A DNA stretch of 64,000 nt from CAXXOK01 sp035353235 (lineage in GTDB: Bacteria; Bacillota; Clostridia; Christensenellales; Aristaeellaceae): contig DAOPZG010000001.1 of assembly GCA_035353235.1 (NCBI GenBank), forward strand, positions 1-64,000, written 5' to 3'. Under the pieces are notes generated by a model. The model ran no database searches. It saw nothing but the letters and a program-made list of their open reading frames with translations, and had not been told where the DNA came from. The translations under genes and the position numbers were made by a program. Below, one piece after another: positions 8,968 to 18,420 of the stretch; the first letter of the stretch is position 1; the number at the start of each line of letters is the position of its first letter.

Positions 8968-9390
8968 ATGAAAATAATGTATCAGGCAAAAGCGGTTTCC
9001 GTCGGCGGTCGTGATGGTCAGGTTACAGTCGAAAACAGTCCCATCCACTTCGAGATGGCGCTTCCCCCGGAGCTTGGCGGAAAAAAGGCCGTCGGCTTCA
9101 ACCCCGAGCAGCTCTTCGCGGCAGGGTACTCCGCCTGCTTTGGCAGCGCGCTGCAGCATGTGCTGAAGTTAAAACGCATGAACATTGACGCACCCGAAGT
9201 ACACGTGGATGTCGGCATCGGCCGCAACGAAGCCGGCGGCTTTGCCCTTGCGGCGGATATCACGGTGTTCTTCAAAGGGGTAGATCAGGCTACCGCGGAC
9301 GAGCTGGCAGCGGAAGCGCATCAGGTATGCCCGTACTCCAACGCGACCCGCGGCAATGTCGAGGTCAACGTCAAAGCTGTCGTGGCATAA
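8968..9390 (+). CDS. ohr: Organic hydroperoxide resistance protein, Ohr/OsmC family
   Basis: 140 residues, the normal Ohr length. The two reactive cysteines are C57 (SACFGSAL) and C121 (CPYSNATRGN), spaced as in Ohr; R15 is in the position of the catalytic arginine. Ohr reduces organic hydroperoxides using lipoyl-type thiols in the cytoplasm. The CPYSNATRGN motif favours Ohr over OsmC. AAAGGAG lies 9 nt upstream of the ATG. No ohrR regulator is adjacent, and no convincing promoter was found in the 190 bp upstream. A terminator follows at 9446-9484. Confidence 0.9.
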   Translation: MKIMYQAKAVSVGGRDGQVTVENSPIHFEMALPPELGGKKAVGFNPEQLFAAGYSACFGSALQHVLKLKRMNIDAPEVHVDVGIGRNEAGGFALAADITVFFKGVDQATADELAAEAHQVCPYSNATRGNVEVNVKAVVA

Positions 9391-9445
9391 TCGCACCGGC
9401 AGGCGAAAGAACGCCGTTACTCTTTCATGGTTTCCCTTCCTCCAG

Positions 9446-9484
9446 TCCCCGGGCCGCGCGCAAGGCGCGTTCCGGGGATTTTTT
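9446..9484 (+). terminator. Rho-independent terminator after ohr
   Basis: TCCCCGG (9446-9452) pairs with CCGGGGA (9472-9478), with an inner GCGC/GCGC helix, followed directly by six T residues (9479-9484). Confidence 0.88.
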
Positions 9485-9486
9485 CG

Positions 9487-10065
9487 TTAACGCAACTGCG
9501 CTTCCACGTCCGCCTCGCAGGCGCGCATAGCAAGGATGGTTTTCTCAAACAGATCGTTCAGGTCCCAGCCCAGCATTTCCGCGCCCTGCCGGATCACATC
9601 ACGCGAACAGCCCGCCGCAAATGCTTTATCCTTAAACTTTTTCTTCACGCTGGACGTTTCCATATCCATCACGCTTTTGGAGGGACGCATCAGCGCCGCC
9701 GCGCCGATCAGCCCGGTCAGTTCATCCGTGGCAAAAAGCACCTTCTCCATCATATGCTCCGGTTTCACGTCGGCACACAGCCCATAGCCGTGGGAAACGA
9801 TCGCGTGGATCATCCGTTCCCCCACGCCCGCTTCGGCCAGCAGTTCCGGGGCTTTCACGCAATGCTGTTCGGGATACATTTCAAAATCAATGTCATGCAG
9901 GAGGCCCACCATTGCCCAGAAATCGGCTTCTTCGCCGAATCCCAGTTCCACGGCGTACCAGCGCATCACTCCTTCGACCGTCAGCGCGTGTTTGAGATGG
10001 AAAGATTCGTGATTGTATTTTTTCAGTAATGTAAGCGCCTGTTCCCGATTCAGTTCCGGCTGCAT
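9487..10065 (-). CDS. HD domain-containing hydrolase
   Basis: 192 residues. The HD dyad is at H57-D58 (LLHDID), with an upstream histidine (SFHLKHAL) and a downstream HAIVSHG motif, as in small HD phosphohydrolases that are annotated 'hydrolase' in many Clostridia. A metal-dependent phosphohydrolase activity on a nucleotide-like substrate is the family expectation; the substrate is unknown. The ATG at 10065 has GGAGGGG 8 nt upstream; earlier in-frame starts overlap the promoter. It is a single gene with its own promoter, divergent from the ECF sigma operon. Confidence 0.8.
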   Translation of the reverse strand: MQPELNREQALTLLKKYNHESFHLKHALTVEGVMRWYAVELGFGEEADFWAMVGLLHDIDFEMYPEQHCVKAPELLAEAGVGERMIHAIVSHGYGLCADVKPEHMMEKVLFATDELTGLIGAAALMRPSKSVMDMETSSVKKKFKDKAFAAGCSRDVIRQGAEMLGWDLNDLFEKTILAMRACEADVEAQLR

Positions 10066-10102
10066 GGCAAAGCCCCTCCCTGTTTGTTGTAAGTACCTCT
10101 CT

Positions 10103-10131
10103 ATCATAGCACAGCGGTGGTTCCAAGGCAA
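10103..10131 (-). promoter_or_regulatory. Promoter of the HD-domain gene
   Basis: Minus-strand TTGCCT (10131-10126), 17-bp spacer, TATGAT (10108-10103). The predicted start of transcription is about 35 nt upstream of the ATG at 10065. Confidence 0.6.
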
Positions 10132-10140
10132 AGCCGCGTC

Positions 10141-10169
10141 TTGCGCGCAGCTCCCTGCAATGTTACAAT
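10141..10169 (+). promoter_or_regulatory. Promoter of the ECF sigma/anti-sigma operon
   Basis: TTGCGC (10141-10146), 17-bp spacer, then an extended -10 TGTTACAAT (10161-10169). This is a sigma-A type promoter, not an ECF-type one, so autoregulation is not evident. It leaves an unexplained leader of about 130 nt before the ATG at 10306. Confidence 0.62.
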
Positions 10170-10305
10170 AGGGTCTGTGCGTAGCGGGCATAAAAGCAGA
10201 TGTTTTTTTGCCAACGATGCAAGAAAACGGATCGTTGCCGCGTTATGAATATTGGAGCGATGAACGACCGCCGCGCGGGGCCGCAGCGGCTATGGAGGCT
10301 CTGGA

Positions 10306-10791
10306 ATGCCTGATTTCGAGGGGCTGTACGAAAAGTACGCCACCGACGTGCTTCGTGTATGCTACTTCTACCTGGGGGATCGCCAAAAAGCCGAGGACGT
10401 CTGTCAGGACGTGTTTATCCGCCTGATGACGAACGCGCCGGATCTGGAGGAAGGCCATGAAAAGGCCTGGCTGCTGAAAGTGGCGCTGAACCGTTGCCGC
10501 GATCTGTGGCGTGGTTCCTGGGCCCGACGGGTTGTACTGGGCAGCCCGGTTTTCGAACTGATCCCCGCTCCGGACGACAGCGAACGCCGCGACGAGGAAG
10601 ACGCTCTGATGAAAGCGATTTATCAGTTGCCGGCATCGTTTCGCGAAGTGGTTTTACTGCATTATTACCAGAATTACGGCATCACCGAAATTTCAAAGAT
10701 TACCGGGTTGCCGGAAGGTACCATTTCCAGCCGTCTTTCAAGAGGCCGAAAAAAGCTGGAAAGCATTTTACAGGGAGGGAACGCATTATGA
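10306..10791 (+). CDS. ECF-type RNA polymerase sigma factor (sigma-70 family)
   Basis: 161 residues, the usual ECF size. Region 2 occupies about residues 6-75 (AEDVCQDVFIRL; AWLLKVALNRCRDLWR) and region 4 about 105-157 (LPASFREVVLLHYYQ; ITGLPEGTISSRLSRGRKKL). It would direct RNA polymerase to a small regulon responding to an envelope signal passed by the downstream membrane protein. GGAGG lies 7 nt upstream of the ATG. Its stop overlaps the start of the next gene by 4 nt, the usual arrangement with an anti-sigma factor. Confidence 0.93.
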   Translation: MPDFEGLYEKYATDVLRVCYFYLGDRQKAEDVCQDVFIRLMTNAPDLEEGHEKAWLLKVALNRCRDLWRGSWARRVVLGSPVFELIPAPDDSERRDEEDALMKAIYQLPASFREVVLLHYYQNYGITEISKITGLPEGTISSRLSRGRKKLESILQGGNAL

Positions 10792-11741
10792 ATCGGCTGG
10801 AACATTTGCCCGAAATCGCCGGACGCGAGTTGGGCGGGCTGAATGCCGATGAAAGGCTGCATGCCAAAATCCTGAACGCCGCGACGGAACCCACCCGCGC
10901 GCCACGGATTCGCTGGCGGCCGGTTTTAGCCTCCTGCGTGGCGATCGTGTTGTGCCTGTCGCTGGGCCTGTGGGGCGTACCCCATCTGTTGCCCGCAAGC
11001 GTAACCGGCGTACCGGTGATGAGCAGCCGAACCGCCGGGGGCGATGCGGCTGCCCTGTCCGGCGGAAGCCTCCGGGCGATGGACGTGCCCGCAGGCAGTG
11101 TAAGCGTTGGCGGCACAACCCAGGCAGGAAGCATGTACCGCAATCTGTTTGCCCAGGAACGCAACGGGAATTATCCGCTGATTATAGCGGACGGCGCGAT
11201 ATACCGTATGCTCATCAGCCCCACCGATATGGATACCTCTCTGTTGGGCGAAAGCCTTGGTGAGGTAACGGAGTATACGCTGGAACCCGCGTTAAGCAAC
11301 GGCGGCATTGTCAGCAACGTGGTTTTCGCGGGCGATACCGTATATGCGGTGCAGGGCATGAAAGGCGCTATGGCAGCGGCCTATGTGAACGGCGGTCTTC
11401 GGGTTTTCCAGCGGGTCAGCTTCGCGGGCTCCGCGGTTCTGGACAGCGAATCCCTCGCCGATACGCTGATCGGCAGCCATACCGCGACCGCGATGGAACT
11501 GACCGACAGCGGCATTGTGGATGACCCCGCGACAGCCCAGAGCCTGATGCAAACCCTGCTGGACAACGCCGAGTACGACAGCGCCGCGTCCGGTACGGAC
11601 GGTACCCGCAGCCTTTTAATCAGCCTGGACAACGGATTGCTGATCCAGCTGATGGTAGGTCAGGACACCCTGAGCGCCTGTGGGACATGGAGCTGCCCGG
11701 AATTTTTCGATGCATACGCCACGGCAGTATCGCCATCCTGA
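10788..11741 (+). CDS. Putative membrane-bound anti-sigma factor
   Basis: 317 residues. A cytoplasmic N-terminus of about 45 residues is followed by one membrane segment (about 46-67, from PVLASCVAIVLCLSLG) and a large extracytoplasmic domain with beta-strand-like patterns. The assignment rests on topology and on the ATGA overlap with the ECF sigma gene. I see no zinc-binding HxxxCxxC anti-sigma motif in the short cytoplasmic part, so it resembles the DUF-type anti-sigma factors of Firmicutes rather than RsiW. GGGAGGG precedes the ATG at 10788. A hairpin terminator follows at 11761. Confidence 0.7.
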   Translation: MNRLEHLPEIAGRELGGLNADERLHAKILNAATEPTRAPRIRWRPVLASCVAIVLCLSLGLWGVPHLLPASVTGVPVMSSRTAGGDAAALSGGSLRAMDVPAGSVSVGGTTQAGSMYRNLFAQERNGNYPLIIADGAIYRMLISPTDMDTSLLGESLGEVTEYTLEPALSNGGIVSNVVFAGDTVYAVQGMKGAMAAAYVNGGLRVFQRVSFAGSAVLDSESLADTLIGSHTATAMELTDSGIVDDPATAQSLMQTLLDNAEYDSAASGTDGTRSLLISLDNGLLIQLMVGQDTLSACGTWSCPEFFDAYATAVSPS

Positions 11742-11760
11742 TCCATCCATATCGTGCTCT

Positions 11761-11794
11761 ACGGCCGCCGAACCCGGTTCCGGCGGCCGTTTTC
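11761..11794 (+). terminator. Probable terminator of the sigma/anti-sigma operon
   Basis: ACGGCCGCCG (11761-11770) pairs perfectly with CGGCGGCCGT (11781-11790), a 10-nt loop, followed by TTTTCG-type sequence. The short T tract makes it moderately convincing. Confidence 0.65.
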
Positions 11795-11880
11795 GTTGCC
11801 GCTCCCTGTGTCGGGCGGCTTTTCTTCCCGGAGAAAACGTGCTATTATGGTAAAAGCTGCAAACGAAACGGAGGCCTTCG

Positions 11881-12804
11881 ATGAAACGCATCAGCATCAT
11901 CGTTCCCTGTTATAACGAGGAGGAGTCAATTCCCCTGTTCTATCAGGCATGTCGGGAAGCGTTCACCAATCTTCCCGCCGAGCCGGAATGGTGGTTCGTG
12001 GACGACGGCAGCAACGACGCGACGCTTTCGTGCCTCAAGGCGCTTCGGCGGGAGGATCCACGCGCCCATTACATCAGCTTCAGCCGCAATTTTGGCAAGG
12101 AGTCCGCCATGTACGCGGGGCTGGAAGCCGCCACGGGCGATTATATCGCCGTGATGGACGCGGATCTGCAGGATCCGCCTTCGCTGCTGGGGCAGATGCT
12201 GGAAGGCCTGGAAAGCGGCGAATACGACTGCGTAGCCACCCGCCGCGTCACTCGCAAAGGCGAGCCGAAAATTCGTTCGTTTTTCGCCCGCAAGTTTTAC
12301 CGTTTGATTAACCGCATCAGCAAAACCGAAGTCGTGGATGGTGCCCGGGATTTTCGCCTGATGAGTCGTCGCATGGTGGACGCCATCCTGTCCCTGAAAG
12401 AAGTCAGCCGTTTCAGCAAGGGCATTTTCAGCTGGGTCGGCTATAAAACCAAGTGGCTGGAATTCGAGAACGTACAGCGTGTGGCCGGAGAGACCAAGTG
12501 GTCGTTCTGGAAACTGCTGGTATACTCGCTGGACGGGATTATCGGCTTCTCCACCGCGCCGCTGGCGATAGCCAGCATTATGGGAATGCTGTTCTGTCTG
12601 CTGGCATTTGTGATGATCCTGTATTTTTTTATTAAAACCATTCTCTGGGGCGATCCGGTAGCGGGCTTCCCCGCAATGATCTGTATTATCCTGCTGCTGG
12701 GTGGCATCCAGCTTTTCTGCATCGGCATCCTCGGCCAGTACTTAAGCAAAACCTATCTGGAAACCAAACGCCGCCCCATCTACATTGCCAGCGAGAAGGA
12801 GTGA
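11881..12804 (+). CDS. GT2-family glycosyltransferase, polyprenyl-phosphate sugar transferase (GtrB/YkoT-like)
   Basis: 307 residues. The GT-A fold domain covers about residues 1-210 with ISIIVPCYNEEE, FVDDGSNDAT and the metal-binding VMDADLQDPP. Two membrane helices follow (about 224-255 and 262-292), ending in the conserved GEYLSKTY-like segment GQYLSKTYLE. Relatives move a sugar from a nucleotide donor to undecaprenyl phosphate at the cytoplasmic face for later surface glycosylation. GGAGG lies 7 nt upstream of the ATG. It ends 4 bp before ispG, so its lipid acceptor pathway and an isoprenoid-precursor enzyme are co-transcribed. Confidence 0.9.
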   Translation: MKRISIIVPCYNEEESIPLFYQACREAFTNLPAEPEWWFVDDGSNDATLSCLKALRREDPRAHYISFSRNFGKESAMYAGLEAATGDYIAVMDADLQDPPSLLGQMLEGLESGEYDCVATRRVTRKGEPKIRSFFARKFYRLINRISKTEVVDGARDFRLMSRRMVDAILSLKEVSRFSKGIFSWVGYKTKWLEFENVQRVAGETKWSFWKLLVYSLDGIIGFSTAPLAIASIMGMLFCLLAFVMILYFFIKTILWGDPVAGFPAMICIILLLGGIQLFCIGILGQYLSKTYLETKRRPIYIASEKE

Positions 12805-12808
12805 TCCC

Positions 12809-13888
12809 ATGTCCGTTACCCGCTCCATGAAGATCGACAGCATTCCCCTCGGCGGCGGCGCGCCTGTTACCGTGCAAAGCATGACCAATACCGACACGCG
12901 CGACGCGCAGGCTACGCTTGCGCAGGTGCATGCGCTGGCCTCCGCCGGGGCGGACATCGTTCGTGTCAGCGTATATGACGACGCCTGCCTGCCCGCTTTT
13001 CGCCAGATTGTGGATGGTGCTTCCGTGCCGATTGTGGCGGATATTCACTATCGCGCCGATCTTGCGGTGGGCGCGCTGGAAAACGGCGCGGCCAAGGTAC
13101 GCATCAACCCCGGTAACATCGGTTCCGCCGAAAAAGTCCGTCTGGTGGCCGATTGCGCTAAAGCCCATCATGCACCGATCCGCATCGGTGTGAACAGCGG
13201 CTCCATCGAGAAAGACATACTTCGCCGCGACGGCGGCGTAACCGCGCAGGGAATGCTGGATAGCGCTCTAGCCCACGCCCGGCTGCTGGAAACCGTCGGG
13301 TTTTCCGATATTGTGTTAAGCCTCAAGGCGACCGACGTGCCGCTGACTGTGGCGGCTTACGAACTGGCCGCTAAGCAAACCGATTATCCCCTGCATGTGG
13401 GCGTTACCGAAGCGGGGTTGCCCGGCGAGGGCAATATCAAGAGCGCCGTCGGCATCGGAAGCCTCCTTTTACACGGCATCGGGGATACCATCCGCGTATC
13501 GCTGACCGGCGATCCTGTGCCGGAAGTGGCGGCCGCGCTTGAAATTTTAAAAGCCTGTGGGTTGCGCAAAGACTATGTGAACGTCATTTCCTGCCCCACC
13601 TGCGGCCGTACCAGCATTGATGTGCCCGGTATCGCCGCGCAGGTAAAGCAGGCGTTCGCGGGCGTGCGCGTGCCGCTGACCGTAGCGGTCATGGGCTGTG
13701 TGGTCAACGGCCCCGGCGAAGCGCGGGAGGCCGACATCGGTCTGGCGGGCGGCGGGCTGGCCGAAGGTGGCTCCGGGTACGCAGTCGGCGCGATATTTGA
13801 AAAAGGCAAACCACCGGAACGCGTGCAGGGCGATCTGGCCGCCCAGCTGATTGAACGGATCTGGCGCCTGCTCCGGGAAAAAACCTGA
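12809..13888 (+). CDS. ispG: (E)-4-hydroxy-3-methylbut-2-enyl-diphosphate synthase (MEP pathway)
   Basis: 359 residues, full length for bacterial IspG. The MEP-pathway step converts methylerythritol cyclodiphosphate to HMBPP using a 4Fe-4S cluster. The cluster cysteines are visible in SCPTCGRTS and in MGCVVNGPGEA. N-terminal VTVQSMTNTDTRD and VADIHY are family hallmarks. The ATG at 12809 has AGGAG 7 nt upstream; the earlier in-frame start at 12785 lies inside the glycosyltransferase gene. polC follows after 41 bp. An ispG-polC order is common in Firmicutes, but dxr and rseP, the usual upstream partners, are replaced here by the glycosyltransferase. Confidence 0.96.
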   Translation: MSVTRSMKIDSIPLGGGAPVTVQSMTNTDTRDAQATLAQVHALASAGADIVRVSVYDDACLPAFRQIVDGASVPIVADIHYRADLAVGALENGAAKVRINPGNIGSAEKVRLVADCAKAHHAPIRIGVNSGSIEKDILRRDGGVTAQGMLDSALAHARLLETVGFSDIVLSLKATDVPLTVAAYELAAKQTDYPLHVGVTEAGLPGEGNIKSAVGIGSLLLHGIGDTIRVSLTGDPVPEVAAALEILKACGLRKDYVNVISCPTCGRTSIDVPGIAAQVKQAFAGVRVPLTVAVMGCVVNGPGEAREADIGLAGGGLAEGGSGYAVGAIFEKGKPPERVQGDLAAQLIERIWRLLREKT

Positions 13889-13929
13889 CCGTAGTTACCC
13901 GCTACCAAACGCACAATGAGGGATCGATT

Positions 13930-16900
13930 TTGAACAAGACCGAACTGATTCATGTTTTGGAAGAAACCGTTCCTCCCCTGAAAGAAAAACTGCATGTGGA
14001 GCGCGTGCTGTACCGCAAGGCCGATAACAAGGCCTATTTCAGTTTGCTCAGCGACGTGCTGGTGCCGGAGGTGGATTTTCTGGCGCTGGAACGCCGCCTG
14101 CGCGGGCTGTTTCCCAAGATGCAGATCGCGCTTCGCGTAGCCTCGCCCGGTCTTGCGGAAGCGTTTACGAAGGACATCAGCCAGTATACGCAGGTACTCA
14201 AGGATTTTTTACGCCGCCAAAGCCCGGCGCTTCGCACCTGGCTGGACGACGTGGGTTGGAGTGTGGACGAGGGCCGCATATTGCTGACCTGCCCGGATGA
14301 TTTCGCGATTGCGTTTTTCCGTCGCAACGGGCTGGATGAGAAGCTTTCCCGCGCCGTATGGGATATTTTCCGACTCAAAATGCCTGTGGCGTTGGTAAAA
14401 TGCGGCGAGCGCGAAGCCTGGGTGGAAAAGATGCGGGCCGAAACCGCGCGCCGCAGGGAGCAGGAGCAGGCTGAGAACCGTGCGGGAAACCCCCATACCG
14501 CGGCACTGACCGACAACCTGCCGCCGCACGGAGGCCCCGCCCCATGGAAAGACACGCCCGCCTCCACGGTTGCCGTCACAGTCGATGCGCCCAATCAAAC
14601 AACACAGGTGCGTTCACGGCGTACCGACGAATCCGCCGCGCCCCGTAAGCCCGGCACCTCCAAGGGCCCTGTGCTGAAGGGCCGCGCGATTGCCGACCCG
14701 CCTGTTCCCATTGTGGAGCTGGCCGAGGACAGCGGCGTGGTCGTAGTGGAAGGTGAAATCATCGGTGTGAACGAACCCAAGGAGTTAAAGGGCGGCGAAA
14801 CGGTGCTGGTCACTTTCTCGGTGGGCGACGACACCTCCACCATCTACTGCAAAGCCTTTTATAATTATCGCATGAAGCGCGCTGGTTTCGGCGAAACACC
14901 CGCCCCGCCCACCGAAGAAGAGCGCGACCGCGTCGCAAAACAGGTGCAGGGGATTCAAAACGGCCTGCGCGTGCGCGTGCGCGGGGATTGCCGGCAAGAT
15001 ACGTTCGTGGGCGATCTGTCGCTTGCGGTACGCGATATGCAGCAAATGCCCAAGCGCGAGCGGCAGGATCTGGCCCCGGAAAACGATAAACGCATTGAAT
15101 TGCACATGCACAGCACCATGAGCGCCATGGACGCGACCGCCGATGCGGGCGAACTGGTGGCGCAGGCTGCCAAATGGGGTCATACCGCCGTGGCGATTAC
15201 CGATCACGGCGTTACACAGGCATTTCCCGCGGCATTCGGCGCGGCTAAAAAGAACAACATCAAATTTATCCCCGGCGTGGAGGGCTACCTGTGCGACCTG
15301 ATCCCGCTGGTAGAGGAAGCGGATGATCGTTCCTTTGGCAGCCCCGTTGTGGTGTTCGATTTTGAAACCACCGGCTTGTATCCCACGGCGGACCGCATCA
15401 TCGAGATCGGCGCGGTGCGGCTGGTGGACGGCAAGGTAACAGACGAGCTGAGTTTGCTCTGCGACCCCGGCGTACCGTTAAAACCCAAGATCACGGAAAT
15501 TACCGGCATCACGGATATTATGCTCAGCGGCAAGGAAAGCCCCGCCGAGGCAGTGCGGAAACTGCTTGATTTTATCGGGGATAACGCGGTCGCCGCGCAT
15601 AACGCACCGTTCGATATGGGTTTTCTGCGGGCGGAGTGCGGGCGGATGGGCGTTACGTTCAGCGCCCCCGTGGTTGATACGCTGGTGCTGGCACGCAGGC
15701 TGTACCCCGGGCAGCGCAGCTATAAACTGGGCGCGCTGTGCCGCCAGCTGGGCGTATCGCTGAAGAACGCACACCGCGCCGTGCACGACGCGGGGGCTAC
15801 CGCCCTGTGCCTGGCCGCGATGTTTGGCGAGTTAACCAAGCGCGGTGCCCATACCCTGAGCGAGATCGACGGGGTTGTGCAGGGCGAAAGCATGAGCGAC
15901 ACCCATCACATCACCCTGCTGTGTACCAGCCAGAAGGGCATGGAAAACCTGAACCACCTCGTCAGCGAAGGTCATGTCAACTATTACTACCGTCACCCCA
16001 ACATGCCCCGACACCTGATTACCAGATACCGGGAAGGGCTGCTGGTAGGCAGCGCGTGCGAGGCGGGCGAGGTATTCCGCGCCGTCGTGGCTGGCAAACC
16101 GGATGATGAACTGGACCGCGTCGCGGCCTTCTACGATTATCTGGAGATTATGCCGCTGGCCAACAACCATTTCATGCTGAAAACCGGCGAAGCGAAGGAC
16201 GAGGAACAGCTTCAGGCCTTCAACCGCCGGATCGTCGCACTGGGCGAACGGTTGGGCAAACCCGTGGTCGCCACCGGCGACGCGCATTTTAAAGACCCGC
16301 AGGACGCGGTTTACCGCGCCATTCTGCAAGCCGGCCTGGGATACGAGGACTGTGACGAGCAGCCGCCGCTGTATTTCCGCACCACCGACGAAATGCTGGC
16401 GGAGTTTGCCTATCTGGGCGAGAAGAAAGCCCATGAGGTGGTTGTGGAAGCACCCCGCGCCATCGCCGACCGGGTAGGCGAGCTGCGGCTGTTCCCCAAG
16501 CACCCCAAAGGAGAGGACACCTTCCAGCCTTTCTGGCCGGACGCGGCCAACGATATTGAAACCATGACGTGGAACCGCGCGCACGAACTGTACGGCGATC
16601 CCCTGCCGGAGCTGATTGACGCGCGCATCAAAAAAGAGCTGGGCAGCATCATCGGGTATGGTTTTGCCACTCTGTATTCCATCGCGCAGAAGCTGGTGGC
16701 CAAATCCCTTTCGGATGGCTATCTGGTCGGCTCCCGCGGCAGCGTGGGCAGTTCACTGGTAGCCACCATGTGCGGCATCACGGAGGTAAACCCGCTGCCC
16801 GCGCATTACCGGTGCGATCACTGCCACAAAGCTTTCTTCACCCCGCCGGAGCTGGGCGCGGTCGGTGTGGACCTGCCGGATCAGAACTGCGAGTTCTGCG

Positions 16901-18402
16901 GGGAACCGCTTAAAAAGGATGGTTATTCGATCCCCTTTGAAGTGTTTCTGGGCTTTAAAGGCGATAAAGTGCCGGATATTGACCTCAACTTCTCCGGCGA
17001 ATACCAGCCCCGTGCGCACGCCTATATCGAGGAGCTGTTCGGCAAGGGCTACGTGTACCGCGCAGGCACCATCAGCGGTCTGGCGGAAAAAACCGCCTAC
17101 GGTTTCGCCGCCAAGTATCTGGAAGAACGCGGCATCCGCGCCGGACGCGCCCACAAGGAGCGGCTGGCGGCGGGCTGCATGGGCGTAAAACGCACCACGG
17201 GCCAGCATCCGGGCGGCATTGTGGTACTGCCCAAGGAATTTGACATCTGCCAGTTCACCGCCATCCAGCATCCCGCCGACGACATTGAGGGCGACACCCT
17301 TACCACCCACTACGACTTCCGTTCCATGCACGATATTCTGGTCAAGCTGGACTGTCTGGGCCACGACGACCCCACCATGATGCACCGGCTGGAAGAACTG
17401 ACCGGCGTCAACTTCAAGGAAATCCCTCTGGACGACCCTAAGGTAATGAGCCTGTTTACCAGCCCGGACGCGCTGGGCGTTACGCAGGATCAGATCATGA
17501 GCCCCACGGGCACGCTGGGCATTCCGGAATTCGGCACCCAGTTCGTGCAGGGAATGCTGCTGGACACCCGCCCCGCCACCATGGAAGAACTGGTACGCAT
17601 CTCCGGCCTGAGCCACGGCACCGACGTATGGCTGGGCAACGCCAAAGACCTGATTGACAGCGGCACCGCCAAACTGCCCCAATGCTTCTGTACCCGTGAC
17701 GACATCATGAATTTCCTCATTGCCAAGGGCGTGCCCAACAAAATGAGCTTCGATATCATGGAAAGCGTTCGTAAGGGCAAGGGCCTCAAACCGGAAATGG
17801 AACAGGAAATGCTGGCCCATGACGTACCGCAGTGGGCCATCGACAGCTGCAAAAAAATCAAGTACATGTTCCCGCGCGGGCACGCGGTCGCCTATGTCAC
17901 CATGGGTTTACGCGTAGCGTGGTATAAGGTGTATCGCCCCCTTGCCTATTACGCCGCCTATTTCACCATCCGCGCCGACGGGTTTGACGCAGGCACCATG
18001 ATCCTCTCCAACGCCTCGCTGCGCGACCGTTTAAAAGAGTACGACGCGAAGGACGAAAAATTGAATCCCAAGGAAAAGCTGGAGCAAAACGCCCTGCATA
18101 TGATCCTGGAAATGCAGGAGCGCGGTATCCGTTTGCTGCCCGCGGACCTGTACCACAGCGACAAGAAAAAGTTTCTGCCAGAGAACGGCAATCTGCGCTG
18201 CCCGTATCTGTCCATCAACGGCTTCCCCGAAGCGGCGGCGGACGGTATTCTGGAAGCGCGGAGCACGCCCTTCCTGTCGGTGGAGGACCTGCGGATGCGC
18301 GCACATCTGGGCGCCAGCATCACGGATATGCTGCGGGCGCAGGGCGCGCTGGAGGGGCTGCCGGAAACCAGTCAGGTGGATATGTTCTCCATTCTCCAAT
18401 GA
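13930..18402 (+). CDS. polC: DNA polymerase III alpha subunit, Gram-positive PolC type
   Basis: 1490 residues. The order is an N-terminal domain (1-240), an OB-fold (about 260-380), PHP (from about 390, LHMHSTMSAMDA) interrupted by a DEDDh 3'-5' exonuclease (from about 473, VFDFETTG; histidine in HNAPFD), a zinc module with CDHC and CEFC pairs near 960-995, the polymerase core (PDIDLNFSG near 1012) and C-terminal helix-hairpin-helix elements. It is the replicative polymerase of low-GC-type Firmicutes. The start is TTG at 13930, with GAGGGA 6 nt upstream. A weak terminator follows at 18421. Confidence 0.97.
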   Translation: MNKTELIHVLEETVPPLKEKLHVERVLYRKADNKAYFSLLSDVLVPEVDFLALERRLRGLFPKMQIALRVASPGLAEAFTKDISQYTQVLKDFLRRQSPALRTWLDDVGWSVDEGRILLTCPDDFAIAFFRRNGLDEKLSRAVWDIFRLKMPVALVKCGEREAWVEKMRAETARRREQEQAENRAGNPHTAALTDNLPPHGGPAPWKDTPASTVAVTVDAPNQTTQVRSRRTDESAAPRKPGTSKGPVLKGRAIADPPVPIVELAEDSGVVVVEGEIIGVNEPKELKGGETVLVTFSVGDDTSTIYCKAFYNYRMKRAGFGETPAPPTEEERDRVAKQVQGIQNGLRVRVRGDCRQDTFVGDLSLAVRDMQQMPKRERQDLAPENDKRIELHMHSTMSAMDATADAGELVAQAAKWGHTAVAITDHGVTQAFPAAFGAAKKNNIKFIPGVEGYLCDLIPLVEEADDRSFGSPVVVFDFETTGLYPTADRIIEIGAVRLVDGKVTDELSLLCDPGVPLKPKITEITGITDIMLSGKESPAEAVRKLLDFIGDNAVAAHNAPFDMGFLRAECGRMGVTFSAPVVDTLVLARRLYPGQRSYKLGALCRQLGVSLKNAHRAVHDAGATALCLAAMFGELTKRGAHTLSEIDGVVQGESMSDTHHITLLCTSQKGMENLNHLVSEGHVNYYYRHPNMPRHLITRYREGLLVGSACEAGEVFRAVVAGKPDDELDRVAAFYDYLEIMPLANNHFMLKTGEAKDEEQLQAFNRRIVALGERLGKPVVATGDAHFKDPQDAVYRAILQAGLGYEDCDEQPPLYFRTTDEMLAEFAYLGEKKAHEVVVEAPRAIADRVGELRLFPKHPKGEDTFQPFWPDAANDIETMTWNRAHELYGDPLPELIDARIKKELGSIIGYGFATLYSIAQKLVAKSLSDGYLVGSRGSVGSSLVATMCGITEVNPLPAHYRCDHCHKAFFTPPELGAVGVDLPDQNCEFCGEPLKKDGYSIPFEVFLGFKGDKVPDIDLNFSGEYQPRAHAYIEELFGKGYVYRAGTISGLAEKTAYGFAAKYLEERGIRAGRAHKERLAAGCMGVKRTTGQHPGGIVVLPKEFDICQFTAIQHPADDIEGDTLTTHYDFRSMHDILVKLDCLGHDDPTMMHRLEELTGVNFKEIPLDDPKVMSLFTSPDALGVTQDQIMSPTGTLGIPEFGTQFVQGMLLDTRPATMEELVRISGLSHGTDVWLGNAKDLIDSGTAKLPQCFCTRDDIMNFLIAKGVPNKMSFDIMESVRKGKGLKPEMEQEMLAHDVPQWAIDSCKKIKYMFPRGHAVAYVTMGLRVAWYKVYRPLAYYAAYFTIRADGFDAGTMILSNASLRDRLKEYDAKDEKLNPKEKLEQNALHMILEMQERGIRLLPADLYHSDKKKFLPENGNLRCPYLSINGFPEAAADGILEARSTPFLSVEDLRMRAHLGASITDMLRAQGALEGLPETSQVDMFSILQ

Positions 18403-18420
18403 GTCACGCCTCCCGATTCA

